Below, one piece after another: positions 1 to 8,788 of a DNA stretch of 64,000 nt. This DNA comes from a bacterium. GTDB lineage: Bacteria; Planctomycetota; Planctomycetia; Pirellulales; Pirellulaceae. The stretch is taken from the NCBI GenBank assembly GCA_030430075.1, contig JAUIGN010000001.1, positions 453,501 to 517,500 of the forward strand, read 5' to 3'. A model generated the notes under the pieces. That model worked only from the letters and a program-made list of their open reading frames with translations. It was not told the DNA's origin and did not search any database. The position numbers were made by a program, and so were the translations under genes. Every line of letters begins with the position of its first letter. Position 1 is the stretch's first letter.

Positions 1-75
1 CCAGACCTGGAAAACACCGCACCGCGTCTGGTGACGGCAGCGCCGATGAAACGCGTGCCGCGGCTGGTCTTTTAG
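1..75 (+). CDS. 3' end of an upstream gene (partial)
   Basis: Frame 1 is open from the window edge to a TAG at 73-75, giving a 24-residue C-terminal tail ending in KRVPRLVF. Its position immediately upstream of a polysaccharide locus, on the same strand, suggests the last residues of another gene of that locus, but no family can be recognised from so little sequence. It could also be a chance open stretch. Confidence 0.35.
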   Translation, partial: PDLENTAPRLVTAAPMKRVPRLVF

Positions 76-184
76 CACATGCGTACTTTGGCTACCATCC
101 CGCCTCCTCGCACCGCCGCGTGCTGCGACAGCGGGCGCGCGGCCGGCGGAGAGATTTCGATCCAGGCCCGTGAACGAGGTGCAC

Positions 185-2863
185 ATGCATACCCCGCCGA
201 GTCGGTTCCGCAACCGCGGCGGAATGTCCGCAACGTCACTTCCCCAGCGGTTCCTCGACGGGGGCCTGTTGGCGGTCGTCTTTCTGGCTCCACTCTTCAT
301 GGGCGGCCGCGGCCCGGTGGGGAAGTTTGTGTTCGTCAGCATCGTCGCCGCCACGGCGATGGCGTGGTCGATCGCCCAATGCCGGCGTCCGGAGGGCAGT
401 GCCTGGCGTCGCTCTGGCGTCGAGTGGCTGCTGTTGGCGAGCGTCGTGCTGGTCATTCTGCAACTCGTCCCGTTCCCCTCGTGGCTGCGATCCAACGTCT
501 CACCACTCACCGGTGATATGCTCCCGCTGTGGGAGACGACCTCACCGGTTCCGTTACCCGAATGGTCCACGATTTCGCTCGCCCCGCTGGCGACGCGCGG
601 CGCATTGTCGGTTCTGCTGGCCTACATCATGCTCTTTCTGCTGGTCGTTCAGCGGATCGAATCGCACGAGGACGCCGTGCGTGTGCTGTCCTGGGTGGCC
701 TGGGGGACCGTCGCAGTCGCCTCGCTCGGGCTGACCCAATTCCTGCTGGGTAACGGCAAGTTTCTCTGGGTCTTCGAACATCCGTCGCGCGATACGTTCC
801 ACAGTGTGAAAGGCCCGTTTCACAATCAGAATCACTTCGCCCATTTGCTGGCGTTGGGGATGGGACCGATCATTCTGTCGTGGCTCAAAGCGCCCCGCCG
901 ATCGGTAGAGAAGCAACTCTTTGGTGTCGGGATGGGACTCGTCCTGCTGGCCGGTTTGTTGACCTTCTCACGTGGTGGGGTGCTCGCCATCCTCATCGCC
1001 TGTGCCGTATCCGTCATCATGTTCACCTGGCAATCGCTGCTCGACAAACGCGCCCTGACCGTCGTGGGGCTGACCGGCGTCTTCGTGGTGGCCGCCATGG
1101 CGATCCATGGGTACGGGCCGCTGCGGAGCAAGTTTGCGGCCCTCCGTGAATCCGAGTCGCTCGGCGAGGCGGTTGGCGCCCGAGCCGATCTGTGGTCGGC
1201 CTTGCTGGAGGGGATCCCACACTTCGCCTGGTTGGGTTCGGGAATCGGCAGCCATGCTGACGTCTACCCGCTGTTCATGGAAGAGCATTACAACGTAACG
1301 TTTTCACACGGAGAAAACGGTTATCTGCCGCTGACGCTGGAGGGTGGCTTGCCGGCGCTGGTCCTGCTCCTGGTGGGGATCGGAATCTGCTGCCGCTGGT
1401 CAATCGGGGTTTGCCGAATCGGGGTTTGGCCAGACCGAGCGATCAACGAGGGCTCCTGCCCAGATCACCGGCGACGCGCCGGACCAGGTCACCCTCGTCA
1501 CATGGAAACCCGCCTCCGCAGCGGTGCCGCCTGCATGGCAGCCATCGTTCCCGGCCTGCTGGCGAGTGCGCTGCATTCGCTGGCCGATTTCGTCTGGTAC
1601 ATTTCGGCCTGCATGTCGATCACCGTCGTCTTGGCGGCGTGCGCCTGCCGGCTCTACCAGATGGCGCGCGACACCGAGCGAAACCGGGAGACCGAGGCGG
1701 GGCGGCCGGATCACCGGGATCGACATCGGCTTCAACCGGCGCGGCCGGCCTGGATCGGTGTCGCCGTGATCGTAGGAGTCGTCGGTACGGGAATGATTCA
1801 CGACCGTTACGCAGCGGCGTTGGCCGCGCCCCACTGGTACGCCTATCAGCGGCTCGACCTCAGCACCGCAGCCGAAGCGCCGGACGACGACCTGGCCGAA
1901 CGGGATCGCCTGTTTCAGCTCGGCCGGCACCTGCAAGCCGCACTGGCGAAGAATCCGCGTGACCCGCGGGCCAACCTTCATTTCGCCGGCGTCTGTCTGC
2001 GTCGTTTTGAACTCGAGCAACGTCGGGCGACGAACCCCATGGCGCTGCAACAGATTCGCGAAGCCGCATTGGCTTCACAGTTCCCCAATCGGGCTGCCCA
2101 GGAAGCGTGGCTCGAGATCGCAGTTGGGGAAAACTTCAAGTACCTCAAACTGGCATTGGTCCATACCCATCGGGCGTTGCGAGCGGCCCCGCTGCAGGGA
2201 GACGGCTACGTCTACCTGGCAAGTCTTTCGTTCCTGGAGGGGCCCAGCGCGGCGGCCAAGACCGCTTACATTGATCAGGCGTATCGCGTTCGCCCGCACG
2301 ATGGCGCGATCGCCTTCGCGATGGGACTGGAGCGTGGCTTGGCGAATGACGAGCAAGGGATGCTCAGACACTGGGAGACGGCCTTTCGGCAGGACCCGCG
2401 GATGCGGACCTTGATCATCGAGCACATCGCGTTTCGCGTGTCGGCCGAAGAGTTTCTGACCCGCTTCGAACCGCCAATCGGCGGGCTCAGAAAACTTCGG
2501 GACGGCTATCAGCAGGCCGGACGAACAGACGATGCCCGGATCGTGGCCCGTCGTTTGATCGAGCAACTCGTGCAGCAGGCCCGTCAACCGGACGGCGATC
2601 CGGAGCCGGCAATCTGGTTCGAACTCCAAGGTCTGCATGCGTTCCTTGACGACCTGCCGCAAGCCATACAGTGTGCTCGGCAAGCAGTGGCGCTGGACGG
2701 CAACAACGTGACCTACCGGAACACGCTGGGCGTGCTCCTGTTACGACACGAGGATTTCGCGGGAGCGACGCGCGAGCTGGAGTGGTGCCTGCGGCGCAAG
2801 CCTGACGATCCCACGCTGGTGGCCCAACTGACCGCTGCGAATCGAGGGCGGCTGCAGCGTTAG
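185..2863 (+). CDS. O-antigen ligase/polymerase-like membrane protein with C-terminal TPR region
   Basis: The N-terminal half is a polytopic membrane protein of the O-antigen ligase/polymerase (Wzy_C) superfamily, with hydrophobic segments from about residue 20, the typical loop PFHNQNHFAH and a following LLTFSRGG segment. These proteins join or polymerise lipid-linked glycans at the outer face of the inner membrane. A charged, low-complexity insert (about residues 400-440, around CRIGVWPDR) interrupts the membrane part. The last 350 or so residues are soluble and TPR-like (for example NPRDPRANLHFAGVCLRR), a common fusion in planctomycetes. ATG185 is chosen because GAGGT lies just upstream; GTG170 and ATG224 are alternatives. 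It heads the plus-strand polysaccharide cluster. Confidence 0.85.
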   Translation: MHTPPSRFRNRGGMSATSLPQRFLDGGLLAVVFLAPLFMGGRGPVGKFVFVSIVAATAMAWSIAQCRRPEGSAWRRSGVEWLLLASVVLVILQLVPFPSWLRSNVSPLTGDMLPLWETTSPVPLPEWSTISLAPLATRGALSVLLAYIMLFLLVVQRIESHEDAVRVLSWVAWGTVAVASLGLTQFLLGNGKFLWVFEHPSRDTFHSVKGPFHNQNHFAHLLALGMGPIILSWLKAPRRSVEKQLFGVGMGLVLLAGLLTFSRGGVLAILIACAVSVIMFTWQSLLDKRALTVVGLTGVFVVAAMAIHGYGPLRSKFAALRESESLGEAVGARADLWSALLEGIPHFAWLGSGIGSHADVYPLFMEEHYNVTFSHGENGYLPLTLEGGLPALVLLLVGIGICCRWSIGVCRIGVWPDRAINEGSCPDHRRRAGPGHPRHMETRLRSGAACMAAIVPGLLASALHSLADFVWYISACMSITVVLAACACRLYQMARDTERNRETEAGRPDHRDRHRLQPARPAWIGVAVIVGVVGTGMIHDRYAAALAAPHWYAYQRLDLSTAAEAPDDDLAERDRLFQLGRHLQAALAKNPRDPRANLHFAGVCLRRFELEQRRATNPMALQQIREAALASQFPNRAAQEAWLEIAVGENFKYLKLALVHTHRALRAAPLQGDGYVYLASLSFLEGPSAAAKTAYIDQAYRVRPHDGAIAFAMGLERGLANDEQGMLRHWETAFRQDPRMRTLIIEHIAFRVSAEEFLTRFEPPIGGLRKLRDGYQQAGRTDDARIVARRLIEQLVQQARQPDGDPEPAIWFELQGLHAFLDDLPQAIQCARQAVALDGNNVTYRNTLGVLLLRHEDFAGATRELEWCLRRKPDDPTLVAQLTAANRGRLQR

Positions 2864-3049
2864 TGTTGACACGAAACGGTGGGACTTCTATATGTTGCCG
2901 CGCCGGAGAGTTCCGGTCAGGTGGATCTCGTCCGTGAGAGCCTCCGCCCCGTTTTCCTCGACTGCCGCGAGCCCTGGCGGATCCGATAAGAATTCGCTGC
3001 CCGTCATCCCCTCACACGTTGGTGCGCCCGTTCACGCACTTCGCTGCCC

Positions 3050-4609
3050 ATGAGTTCGATGATCATCCTGTTGGTCGGCGGCTTCACGTTCGCCGCTGTC
3101 ACCGCGTACGGATTCACCTGGTTAGCGCGCCTCGTCGCTCCGCAACTGGGATTCGTCGATCGGCCGGATGGTGGTCGCAAGCAACATGCGGGGGCGACGC
3201 CCTTGCTGGGCGGCGTCGCTATCTTCGCAGCATTCCTGCTGACGCTGGCCATTTTCCTCGCCTGGGATCCGCACGGTTGGCTGGCGAACCATTCGCAGCG
3301 CCTGGTCGCGATGCTCGCTTCGGGGGCCGGCTTCTGCCTGCTTGGCCTGTGGGACGACCGGTATCCACTGCGTGCCCGGGACAAACTTCTCCTCCAGATT
3401 CTGGCGGCCTTGCCGTTCGCCTACTGGGGTCATCAAGTCGAGATCATCAACGTGGCCGGATTGCGACTGGAACTCGGTCTCTGGTCGATGATCTTCGCCG
3501 TCTTCTGGCTGGTCTCCTGCGCGAACGTGGTCAACTTGATCGACGGCCTGGATGGGCTGGCCTCCAGCATTGGACTGATTGCCATCAGTGCCTTGGCAGC
3601 CATGGCGTGGACCGGCTCGGTTCCCTGGTCCGCCTTCGTCTCACTTGCCTTCGCCGGCGGAGTGGCAGGATTTCTTGTCCACAACTGGCCGCCGGCCAGG
3701 ATCTTCCTGGGAGATGCCGGCAGCCTGACGATCGGATTCATGATTGGTGCCGTTGCCATCGAGTCCTCGACGAAGACAACCGCAGGGTTCGTGCTGGCTT
3801 TCCCACTCGTGCTACTCGGCGTTCCCATCTTCGATACCGCCATGGCAATCCTTCGCCGGAAACTGACCGGCCGGGGCATCGGCGAAGCCGATCGAGGCCA
3901 TATTCATCACCGGCTCCAGGAACGGGGACTGACCAAGCTTCAGACCCTGCTTGCGATCGTGGCAATCTGCACGGTGATGGCCGTGACCTGCCTGATGACG
4001 GTGGCCGCCGGCCAGGACGTGATCGCACTGGCGCTCGGCGTGGCCGTGATCTCACTGGTGGTTGCCGGCCGAGTCTTCGGGTTCCATGAAATGATGCTCG
4101 TTTTCCGGCACTTGGAGTTGCTCCAGGTAACCGTCGCGACGGCACTGCGCGAGCTGACCGGTCGGAACCGAACGGTCCATTTGGGGCGCGCCGAGGTGGT
4201 ATCGGTCGAGCCGGACTGGAACACGATGGCGAGCCGACTGCAGGACGGTGGCGGTCTGGCATGGGAAATGGCCGGCACCGCCGGCAACGGTCAACACGGA
4301 GCGTTCGAGAAGATCCGGGCCGGTAATACAAGCATCCAAAAGCACCAGGAAACGTGGCAGTTTTACAGCACCTTCGTGCGGGATGACGGATTGCGGACGT
4401 CCTTCGTCGTGGTCGGCTACCAGGATCCCCAAGCGGAGACGAACAACGTCGATCAGATCACCAGCGTGCTCGAAGCGTGCCATCACCGGCTGCCCCCTGC
4501 TGGAACGCTGCACGTGACTGACAGCGATGACAGCTCCCTTTCCCCGCCCGTCGCCGGCCGGATCGGGGCGCGCAAACCACCGGTCAACGCGCCGCGGCGT
4601 GCTGCCTGA
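3050..4609 (+). CDS. WecA-like polyprenyl-phosphate glycosyl-1-phosphate transferase
   Basis: MraY/WecA family enzyme that loads the first sugar phosphate onto undecaprenyl phosphate, starting polymer assembly in the inner membrane. Visible family signatures are GLWDDR (Asp102-Asp103), NLIDGLDGLA (Asp165, Asp168), FLGDAGS (Asp222) and the sugar-recognition stretch GHIHHRL near residue 290. About ten membrane segments fill residues 1-350. The family is usually 330-380 residues, so the roughly 170-residue soluble C-terminal extension (about 350-519, predicted cytoplasmic) is extra and of unknown role. No strong ribosome site precedes ATG3050. With wecB and wecC downstream, an N-acetylhexosamine-1-phosphate is a plausible donor. 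Confidence 0.88.
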   Translation: MSSMIILLVGGFTFAAVTAYGFTWLARLVAPQLGFVDRPDGGRKQHAGATPLLGGVAIFAAFLLTLAIFLAWDPHGWLANHSQRLVAMLASGAGFCLLGLWDDRYPLRARDKLLLQILAALPFAYWGHQVEIINVAGLRLELGLWSMIFAVFWLVSCANVVNLIDGLDGLASSIGLIAISALAAMAWTGSVPWSAFVSLAFAGGVAGFLVHNWPPARIFLGDAGSLTIGFMIGAVAIESSTKTTAGFVLAFPLVLLGVPIFDTAMAILRRKLTGRGIGEADRGHIHHRLQERGLTKLQTLLAIVAICTVMAVTCLMTVAAGQDVIALALGVAVISLVVAGRVFGFHEMMLVFRHLELLQVTVATALRELTGRNRTVHLGRAEVVSVEPDWNTMASRLQDGGGLAWEMAGTAGNGQHGAFEKIRAGNTSIQKHQETWQFYSTFVRDDGLRTSFVVVGYQDPQAETNNVDQITSVLEACHHRLPPAGTLHVTDSDDSSLSPPVAGRIGARKPPVNAPRRAA

Positions 4610-4697
4610 CGGGGCTGGATGAGTCGGCCGGATGACAGCGGTCGCCGCGGACGCGAGCGGGGTGGTTGCGGGCTTTCCTCGAGCGTCGTTGGTTGTG

Positions 4698-4746
4698 GGA
4701 GACCTTCGGTCGGCGGTTTCGGCGGGGTCAGAGACCCGCGCCGAGC
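4698..4746 (+). repeat. dispersed ~50-bp GC-rich repeat, copy 1
   Basis: This copy carries GGAGACC, then GGTCGGCGGTTTCGGCGGGG, then AGACCCGCGCCGAGC. The same core recurs at 42143-42192, 48612-48661 and, inverted, 54080-54129. All four copies lie between genes. Here the 3' end of the element runs directly into a tandem array. Confidence 0.85.
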
Positions 4747-4985
4747 AGTATGTCAGAGACCCGTGCCAAGCAGATCGCAGAGACCCGCGCCGAGCAGTTT
4801 GTCAGAGACCCGTGCCAAGCAGATCGCAGAGACCCGCGCCGAGCAGAATGTCAGAGACCCGCGCCAAGTAGATCGCAGAGACCCGCGCCGAGCAGATCGC
4901 AGAGATCTGCGCCGAGCAGATCGCAGAGACCTGCGCCGAGCAGTTTGTCGGAGAGCCGCGCGAGCAGTTTGTCGGAGAGCCGCGT
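4729..4985 (+). repeat. tandem array of 24/25-bp units
   Basis: About eleven units read AGAGACCCGCGCCGAGCAG followed by a short variable spacer (ATCGC, TTTGTC, TATGTC or AATGTC). In the first half, units with CCGCGCCGAGCAG alternate with CCGTGCCAAGCAG, giving a higher-order period near 49 bp; later units degenerate to GGAGAGCCGCGCGAGCAG. The unit equals the 3' end of the dispersed element at 4698-4746, so the array seems to have grown from it. The rest of the 4610-5140 gap shows nothing else. Confidence 0.9.
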
Positions 4986-5140
4986 CAGGCTGCGGGTTTG
5001 GGACCGACGCCCTGCGGCTGGTTTCGCCTCTCGGCGAGATACTGGGGTTGCTCCATCGGCTGGCAATCCGGTATCACTCTGCGCCGCGGCGGCGGAGGTG
5101 GCGTCCACGGCAACTCGCGAACTCGTGTCAAGGCAACCAC

Positions 5141-6292
5141 ATGAACTCGATCCGGCCCCTGCTCGTCGTGGGAACTCGACCGGAAGCCATCAAGATGGCT
5201 CCCGTCATCCAGGAGTGCCAGCGGCGCGATGAGGTTGATCCGCTGGTCTGCTTCACCGGCCAGCACCGCCAGATGGTGGACCAGGTCGCCGAGTACTTCG
5301 GGATCCAGGCGGACATCGACTTTGATCTGATGCGGGAAAATCAATCGCTGTCCCGGCTCACCTCGCGCTGTGTGGAACGCTTCGACGAGGCGATTCGGAC
5401 CTTCGCTCCGGACTGCGTCATTGCGCAGGGAGACACGACGACCGTCATGACGGCGTCCATGGCGGCATTCTATCATCGACTGCCATTCGTCCACGTGGAA
5501 GCCGGTCTTCGTACGAACAACATGGCGTCACCCTGGCCGGAAGAGTTCAACCGCCGCGTGGCGGGGCTGGTGGCCGCCTTGCATTGCGCGCCGACCCGAG
5601 GCGCCGCCGAGAACCTGCTCCGCGAAGGCATCCGGCCGGATCAGGTCCGAGTGACCGGAAATACCGTCATCGATGCCCTGCTGTGGACCACCCGGCGGGA
5701 ACGCTCGCGGAGCTTCCAGTGGTCTGCCAAATACTCGCAACTGACTCGTACCCGGATGGTCCTGGTTACCGGCCACCGGCGCGAAAACTTCGGCGCGGGG
5801 TTTGTCGCGATCTGCGACGCCATCAGGCAACTGGCAGGCGATTTTCCGGAAACGGACTTCGTCTATCCTGTGCACTTGAATCCAAACGTGCAGGGCCCCG
5901 TCCATGCCGCGTTGGACGGGTTGGAGAATGTGCACCTGGTCGCCCCGGCTTCGTATCCCGAGTTTGTCTGGTTGATGGACCGGTCGGACGTGATCTTGAC
6001 GGATTCCGGCGGCGTGCAGGAGGAAGGACCTTCGCTGCGCAAGCCGGTCCTGGTCATGCGTGACACGACGGAACGCCCCGAAGCGGTTGCGGCAGGCGGC
6101 GTCGAGCTGGTCGGCACGGCCTGTGCGCAGATCGTCGAATCGGTCTCCACCCTGCTGGAAGACCCCGTCGAATACCGCCGCCGCCAGATCGACGTCAACC
6201 CGTACGGCGATGGCTTGGCGGCCGGTCGCATTGTCGACTTTGTCCTCGAGCAACGCTGGCACACGCACGCCCGGCAGGCGAGCGTCGCCTGA
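5141..6292 (+). CDS. wecB: UDP-N-acetylglucosamine 2-epimerase (non-hydrolysing)
   Basis: This enzyme interconverts UDP-GlcNAc and UDP-ManNAc in the cytoplasm. The 383-residue length is normal. Family features include the N-terminal VVGTRPEAIKMAPV, the QGDTTTVM and HVEAGLRT segments, VTGHRREN, and the UDP-binding DSGGVQEEGPSL followed by RDTTERPEA. The frame stays open far upstream to 4619, but that stretch only translates the tandem repeats. ATG5141, where homology begins, is therefore the start. The next gene encodes a matching UDP-ManNAc dehydrogenase, so the pair should yield UDP-ManNAcA for the polymer. Confidence 0.95.
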   Translation: MNSIRPLLVVGTRPEAIKMAPVIQECQRRDEVDPLVCFTGQHRQMVDQVAEYFGIQADIDFDLMRENQSLSRLTSRCVERFDEAIRTFAPDCVIAQGDTTTVMTASMAAFYHRLPFVHVEAGLRTNNMASPWPEEFNRRVAGLVAALHCAPTRGAAENLLREGIRPDQVRVTGNTVIDALLWTTRRERSRSFQWSAKYSQLTRTRMVLVTGHRRENFGAGFVAICDAIRQLAGDFPETDFVYPVHLNPNVQGPVHAALDGLENVHLVAPASYPEFVWLMDRSDVILTDSGGVQEEGPSLRKPVLVMRDTTERPEAVAAGGVELVGTACAQIVESVSTLLEDPVEYRRRQIDVNPYGDGLAAGRIVDFVLEQRWHTHARQASVA

Positions 6293-6364
6293 ATCATCGC
6301 CGGCTCCTGCCGCCCACGGCATTCCCCGCGTCACCGACGCGTTCCTGTTTCAAGTTGAGATACC

Positions 6365-7657
6365 ATGATCCGGACGACCACATCGAATCGACAGGTGAGA
6401 CCGACTCGGGTCTGCGTGGTCGGCCTTGGCTACATTGGCCTCCCCACCGCGGCGATCCTGGCCAATCGAGGATATGACGTGGTGGGCGTGGACATTCGGC
6501 CCGACGTCGTCGCCATGGTCAACCGCGGGCAGGTGCCGATCCACGAGCCCGGACTGGGCGAATTGATCGAAGACGTCGTGCGGCGAGGCAAACTGGTGGC
6601 ATCGACTTCGCCCGACGAAGCGGACGTCTTCATCATCTGCGTGCCGACGCCGTTTCATCCCGACAAGTCGCCCGACCTCTCCTGCGTTCGCTCGGCCGCG
6701 GCAGCCATCCGCCCCTTCGTCCGCTCCGGCAACCTGATCATCCTGGAATCGACCAGCCCTCCCATGACGACCCGGAACACGGTCGTACCCATCGCCGTTC
6801 CGGAGCCGCTGGAGGTCGGGCAGGATGTATTCGTGGCCTATTGTCCCGAGCGCGTCTTGCCGGGCAGGATTCTCGTCGAGGCCATTCAGAACGACCGGAT
6901 TGTGGGCGGCATTACCGAGCACTGCACGCAGAGGACCAAGGAGTTCTACGAGACGTTCGTGGCCGGCGAGGTCGTCCCCACCACGGCAATTGCGGCGGAA
7001 GTCACCAAGCTGGCCGAAAACGCCTTTCGCGATGTAAACATCGCGTTCGCCAACGAGCTGTCGATGATGGCCGACCAGCTCGGCGCCGATCCGCTCGAAA
7101 TCATCCAGCTCGCCAATCGGCACCCGCGAGTCAATATCCTCAACCCGGGCCCCGGCGTGGGCGGGCATTGCATCAGTGTCGACCCCTGGTTCCTGGCTCA
7201 TGCGGCACCCCACCAGTCGGCCCTCATCCAGACGGCGCGGATGGTCAATGACACCAAACCGACGTTCGTCGCCCACCAGGTGCGGGAGTTGGCCGACCAG
7301 GTCGAATCGCCGGTCATCGGTTGTCTGGGCCTGGCCTACAAACCGGACGTGGACGACTTCCGTGAAAGCCCCAGCGTCGAAGTGGTGCGGCAATTGATCG
7401 CCAGCCAGGCCGGCGAGATCCTGGCCTGTGACCCCTACGTTGATGCCGACCATTGGGAAGAGCTTCCCCTGACCCCGTTATCCGAAGTTCTGGAACGCAG
7501 CAACGTGCTGGTCCTGCTGACGGCACATCAGGTCTTTCGGGAGCTGCCGATCGCCGACTTGGATCACCGCCACCTGCTCGACACAACCGGTGCCTGGCGG
7601 GCGGCCATCCGTGCGCGTCAGGCAATGCCGGCAACGGACGCCGCCGCGCCGGTGTAG
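6365..7657 (+). CDS. wecC: UDP-N-acetyl-D-mannosamine dehydrogenase (nucleotide-sugar dehydrogenase)
   Basis: This is an NAD-dependent, two-step oxidation enzyme of the UDP-glucose/GDP-mannose dehydrogenase family, expected to convert UDP-ManNAc to UDP-ManNAcA. The Rossmann signature GLGYIGLPTAA starts at residue 20. The catalytic cysteine is Cys269 in GVGGHCISVDPW, and the C-terminal domain contains GLAYKPDVDDFRESPS. The 430-residue length is typical. The substrate is assigned from adjacency to wecB; the fold alone does not settle it. A second, distinct family member is encoded at 39716-41065. Confidence 0.88.
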   Translation: MIRTTTSNRQVRPTRVCVVGLGYIGLPTAAILANRGYDVVGVDIRPDVVAMVNRGQVPIHEPGLGELIEDVVRRGKLVASTSPDEADVFIICVPTPFHPDKSPDLSCVRSAAAAIRPFVRSGNLIILESTSPPMTTRNTVVPIAVPEPLEVGQDVFVAYCPERVLPGRILVEAIQNDRIVGGITEHCTQRTKEFYETFVAGEVVPTTAIAAEVTKLAENAFRDVNIAFANELSMMADQLGADPLEIIQLANRHPRVNILNPGPGVGGHCISVDPWFLAHAAPHQSALIQTARMVNDTKPTFVAHQVRELADQVESPVIGCLGLAYKPDVDDFRESPSVEVVRQLIASQAGEILACDPYVDADHWEELPLTPLSEVLERSNVLVLLTAHQVFRELPIADLDHRHLLDTTGAWRAAIRARQAMPATDAAAPV

Positions 7658-7780
7658 TCGTCGACCCCCGTCCCGCACCCCATTCACGCTCGTCTTGACC
7701 CTCTTGAGCAGTTCCGATATCGTCCTCCCTCGGTTTCTTCGATTCGGGTCGTGGCTCGAGCCATCTGGGAGTGAGTCGGC

Positions 7781-8788
7781 ATGATTGTCGTCACGGGTGC
7801 TAGCGGATTCATTGGTTCCAACGTTGTCGCGACACTGAACCGGCGCGGCTGCGAAGCGGTGATCGCGGTCGACGACTACCCGCGTTTGCGAGGCACGAAT
7901 GACCAGCCGACGGTTGCGTCGCTGCCCCGCTACGGGGATCGGATGTCGGTCCTCCAATACGTCGACTTCCACGACCTGCCCGGCTGGCTCGATTCACATG
8001 GTTACGATGTGCAGTCCGTCATTCACCTCGGCGCGTGCAGTGATACGACGGTCACGGACCGCGAATTCGTGATGTCGGTGAACTACGAGTACACCAGGAT
8101 GCTGTGGAATTGGTGCTGTGACCGGCAATGCCCGCTTGTCTACGCATCCAGTGCCGCAACCTACGGGGACGGCGAACTGGGATACGACGATGCCTGCGAT
8201 CCCGCTTGCTACCGCCCGTTGAACCTGTATGGCGAATCCAAGCAGCGCTTCGACCTGTGGGCGCTCGAACAATCGCATACACCGCCGCGTTGGGCGGGCG
8301 TCAAGTACTTCAACGTGTACGGCCCCCGGGAATCGCACAAGGGTCGAATGGCCTCGGTGGCCTTCCACAGTTACGGCCAGATCCAGCAATCCGGACAGGT
8401 TCGGTTGTTTGAGTCCCATCGCGAGGGCATCCCGGATGGCGGGCAGCAGCGTGATTTCGTCTTCGTCGACGACGCGGTCGCCGCCACCTTGCACCTGGTC
8501 GAGACACCCGTGGGCCCCAACGCGAAGAACGGGCTTTACAACGTTGGAACCGGGACGGCCAGAACCTTTGCCGACCTGGCCCGTGCCGTCTTCGCCGCGA
8601 TGCACCGGACGCCGCAGATCCAATACATCCCGATGCCGGAAGACTTGCGATCGCGGTACCAATATTTCACCCAGGCAAGCATCGGGAAGCTCCTGGCGGC
8701 CGGGTTCCGAGAACCGTTCCATTCGCTTGAAGACGGCGTCCGGCGCTACATTCACGAGGACTTGCAGCAGAGGGCTTCGGTCGCTTGA
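7781..8788 (+). CDS. hldD: ADP-L-glycero-D-manno-heptose 6-epimerase
   Basis: Short-chain dehydrogenase family enzyme producing the L,D epimer of ADP-heptose, the activated heptose used for LPS core or heptose-containing glycans. It shows TGASGFIGSN at the N-terminus, the HldD-typical HLGACSDTT segment, and a YGESK catalytic Tyr-Lys pair. Length (335) is close to that of E. coli HldD. Its stop overlaps the TTG start of the heptose kinase/adenylyltransferase gene by 4 nt, implying translational coupling. A glycosyltransferase family 9 gene at 25831 is a candidate user of the product. Confidence 0.92.
   Translation: MIVVTGASGFIGSNVVATLNRRGCEAVIAVDDYPRLRGTNDQPTVASLPRYGDRMSVLQYVDFHDLPGWLDSHGYDVQSVIHLGACSDTTVTDREFVMSVNYEYTRMLWNWCCDRQCPLVYASSAATYGDGELGYDDACDPACYRPLNLYGESKQRFDLWALEQSHTPPRWAGVKYFNVYGPRESHKGRMASVAFHSYGQIQQSGQVRLFESHREGIPDGGQQRDFVFVDDAVAATLHLVETPVGPNAKNGLYNVGTGTARTFADLARAVFAAMHRTPQIQYIPMPEDLRSRYQYFTQASIGKLLAAGFREPFHSLEDGVRRYIHEDLQQRASVA

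Noticed and set aside
4729..4985. Possible CRISPR array.
   Set aside because: Units are contiguous with 5-6 nt variable joints, not unique 30-40 nt spacers, and no cas gene is nearby. The same applies to the 44-bp units at 48665.
4619..5140. A 174-codon N-terminal extension of wecB reading through the tandem array.
   Set aside because: It merely translates the DNA repeats into Arg/Pro-rich sequence, and epimerase homology starts exactly at ATG5141.
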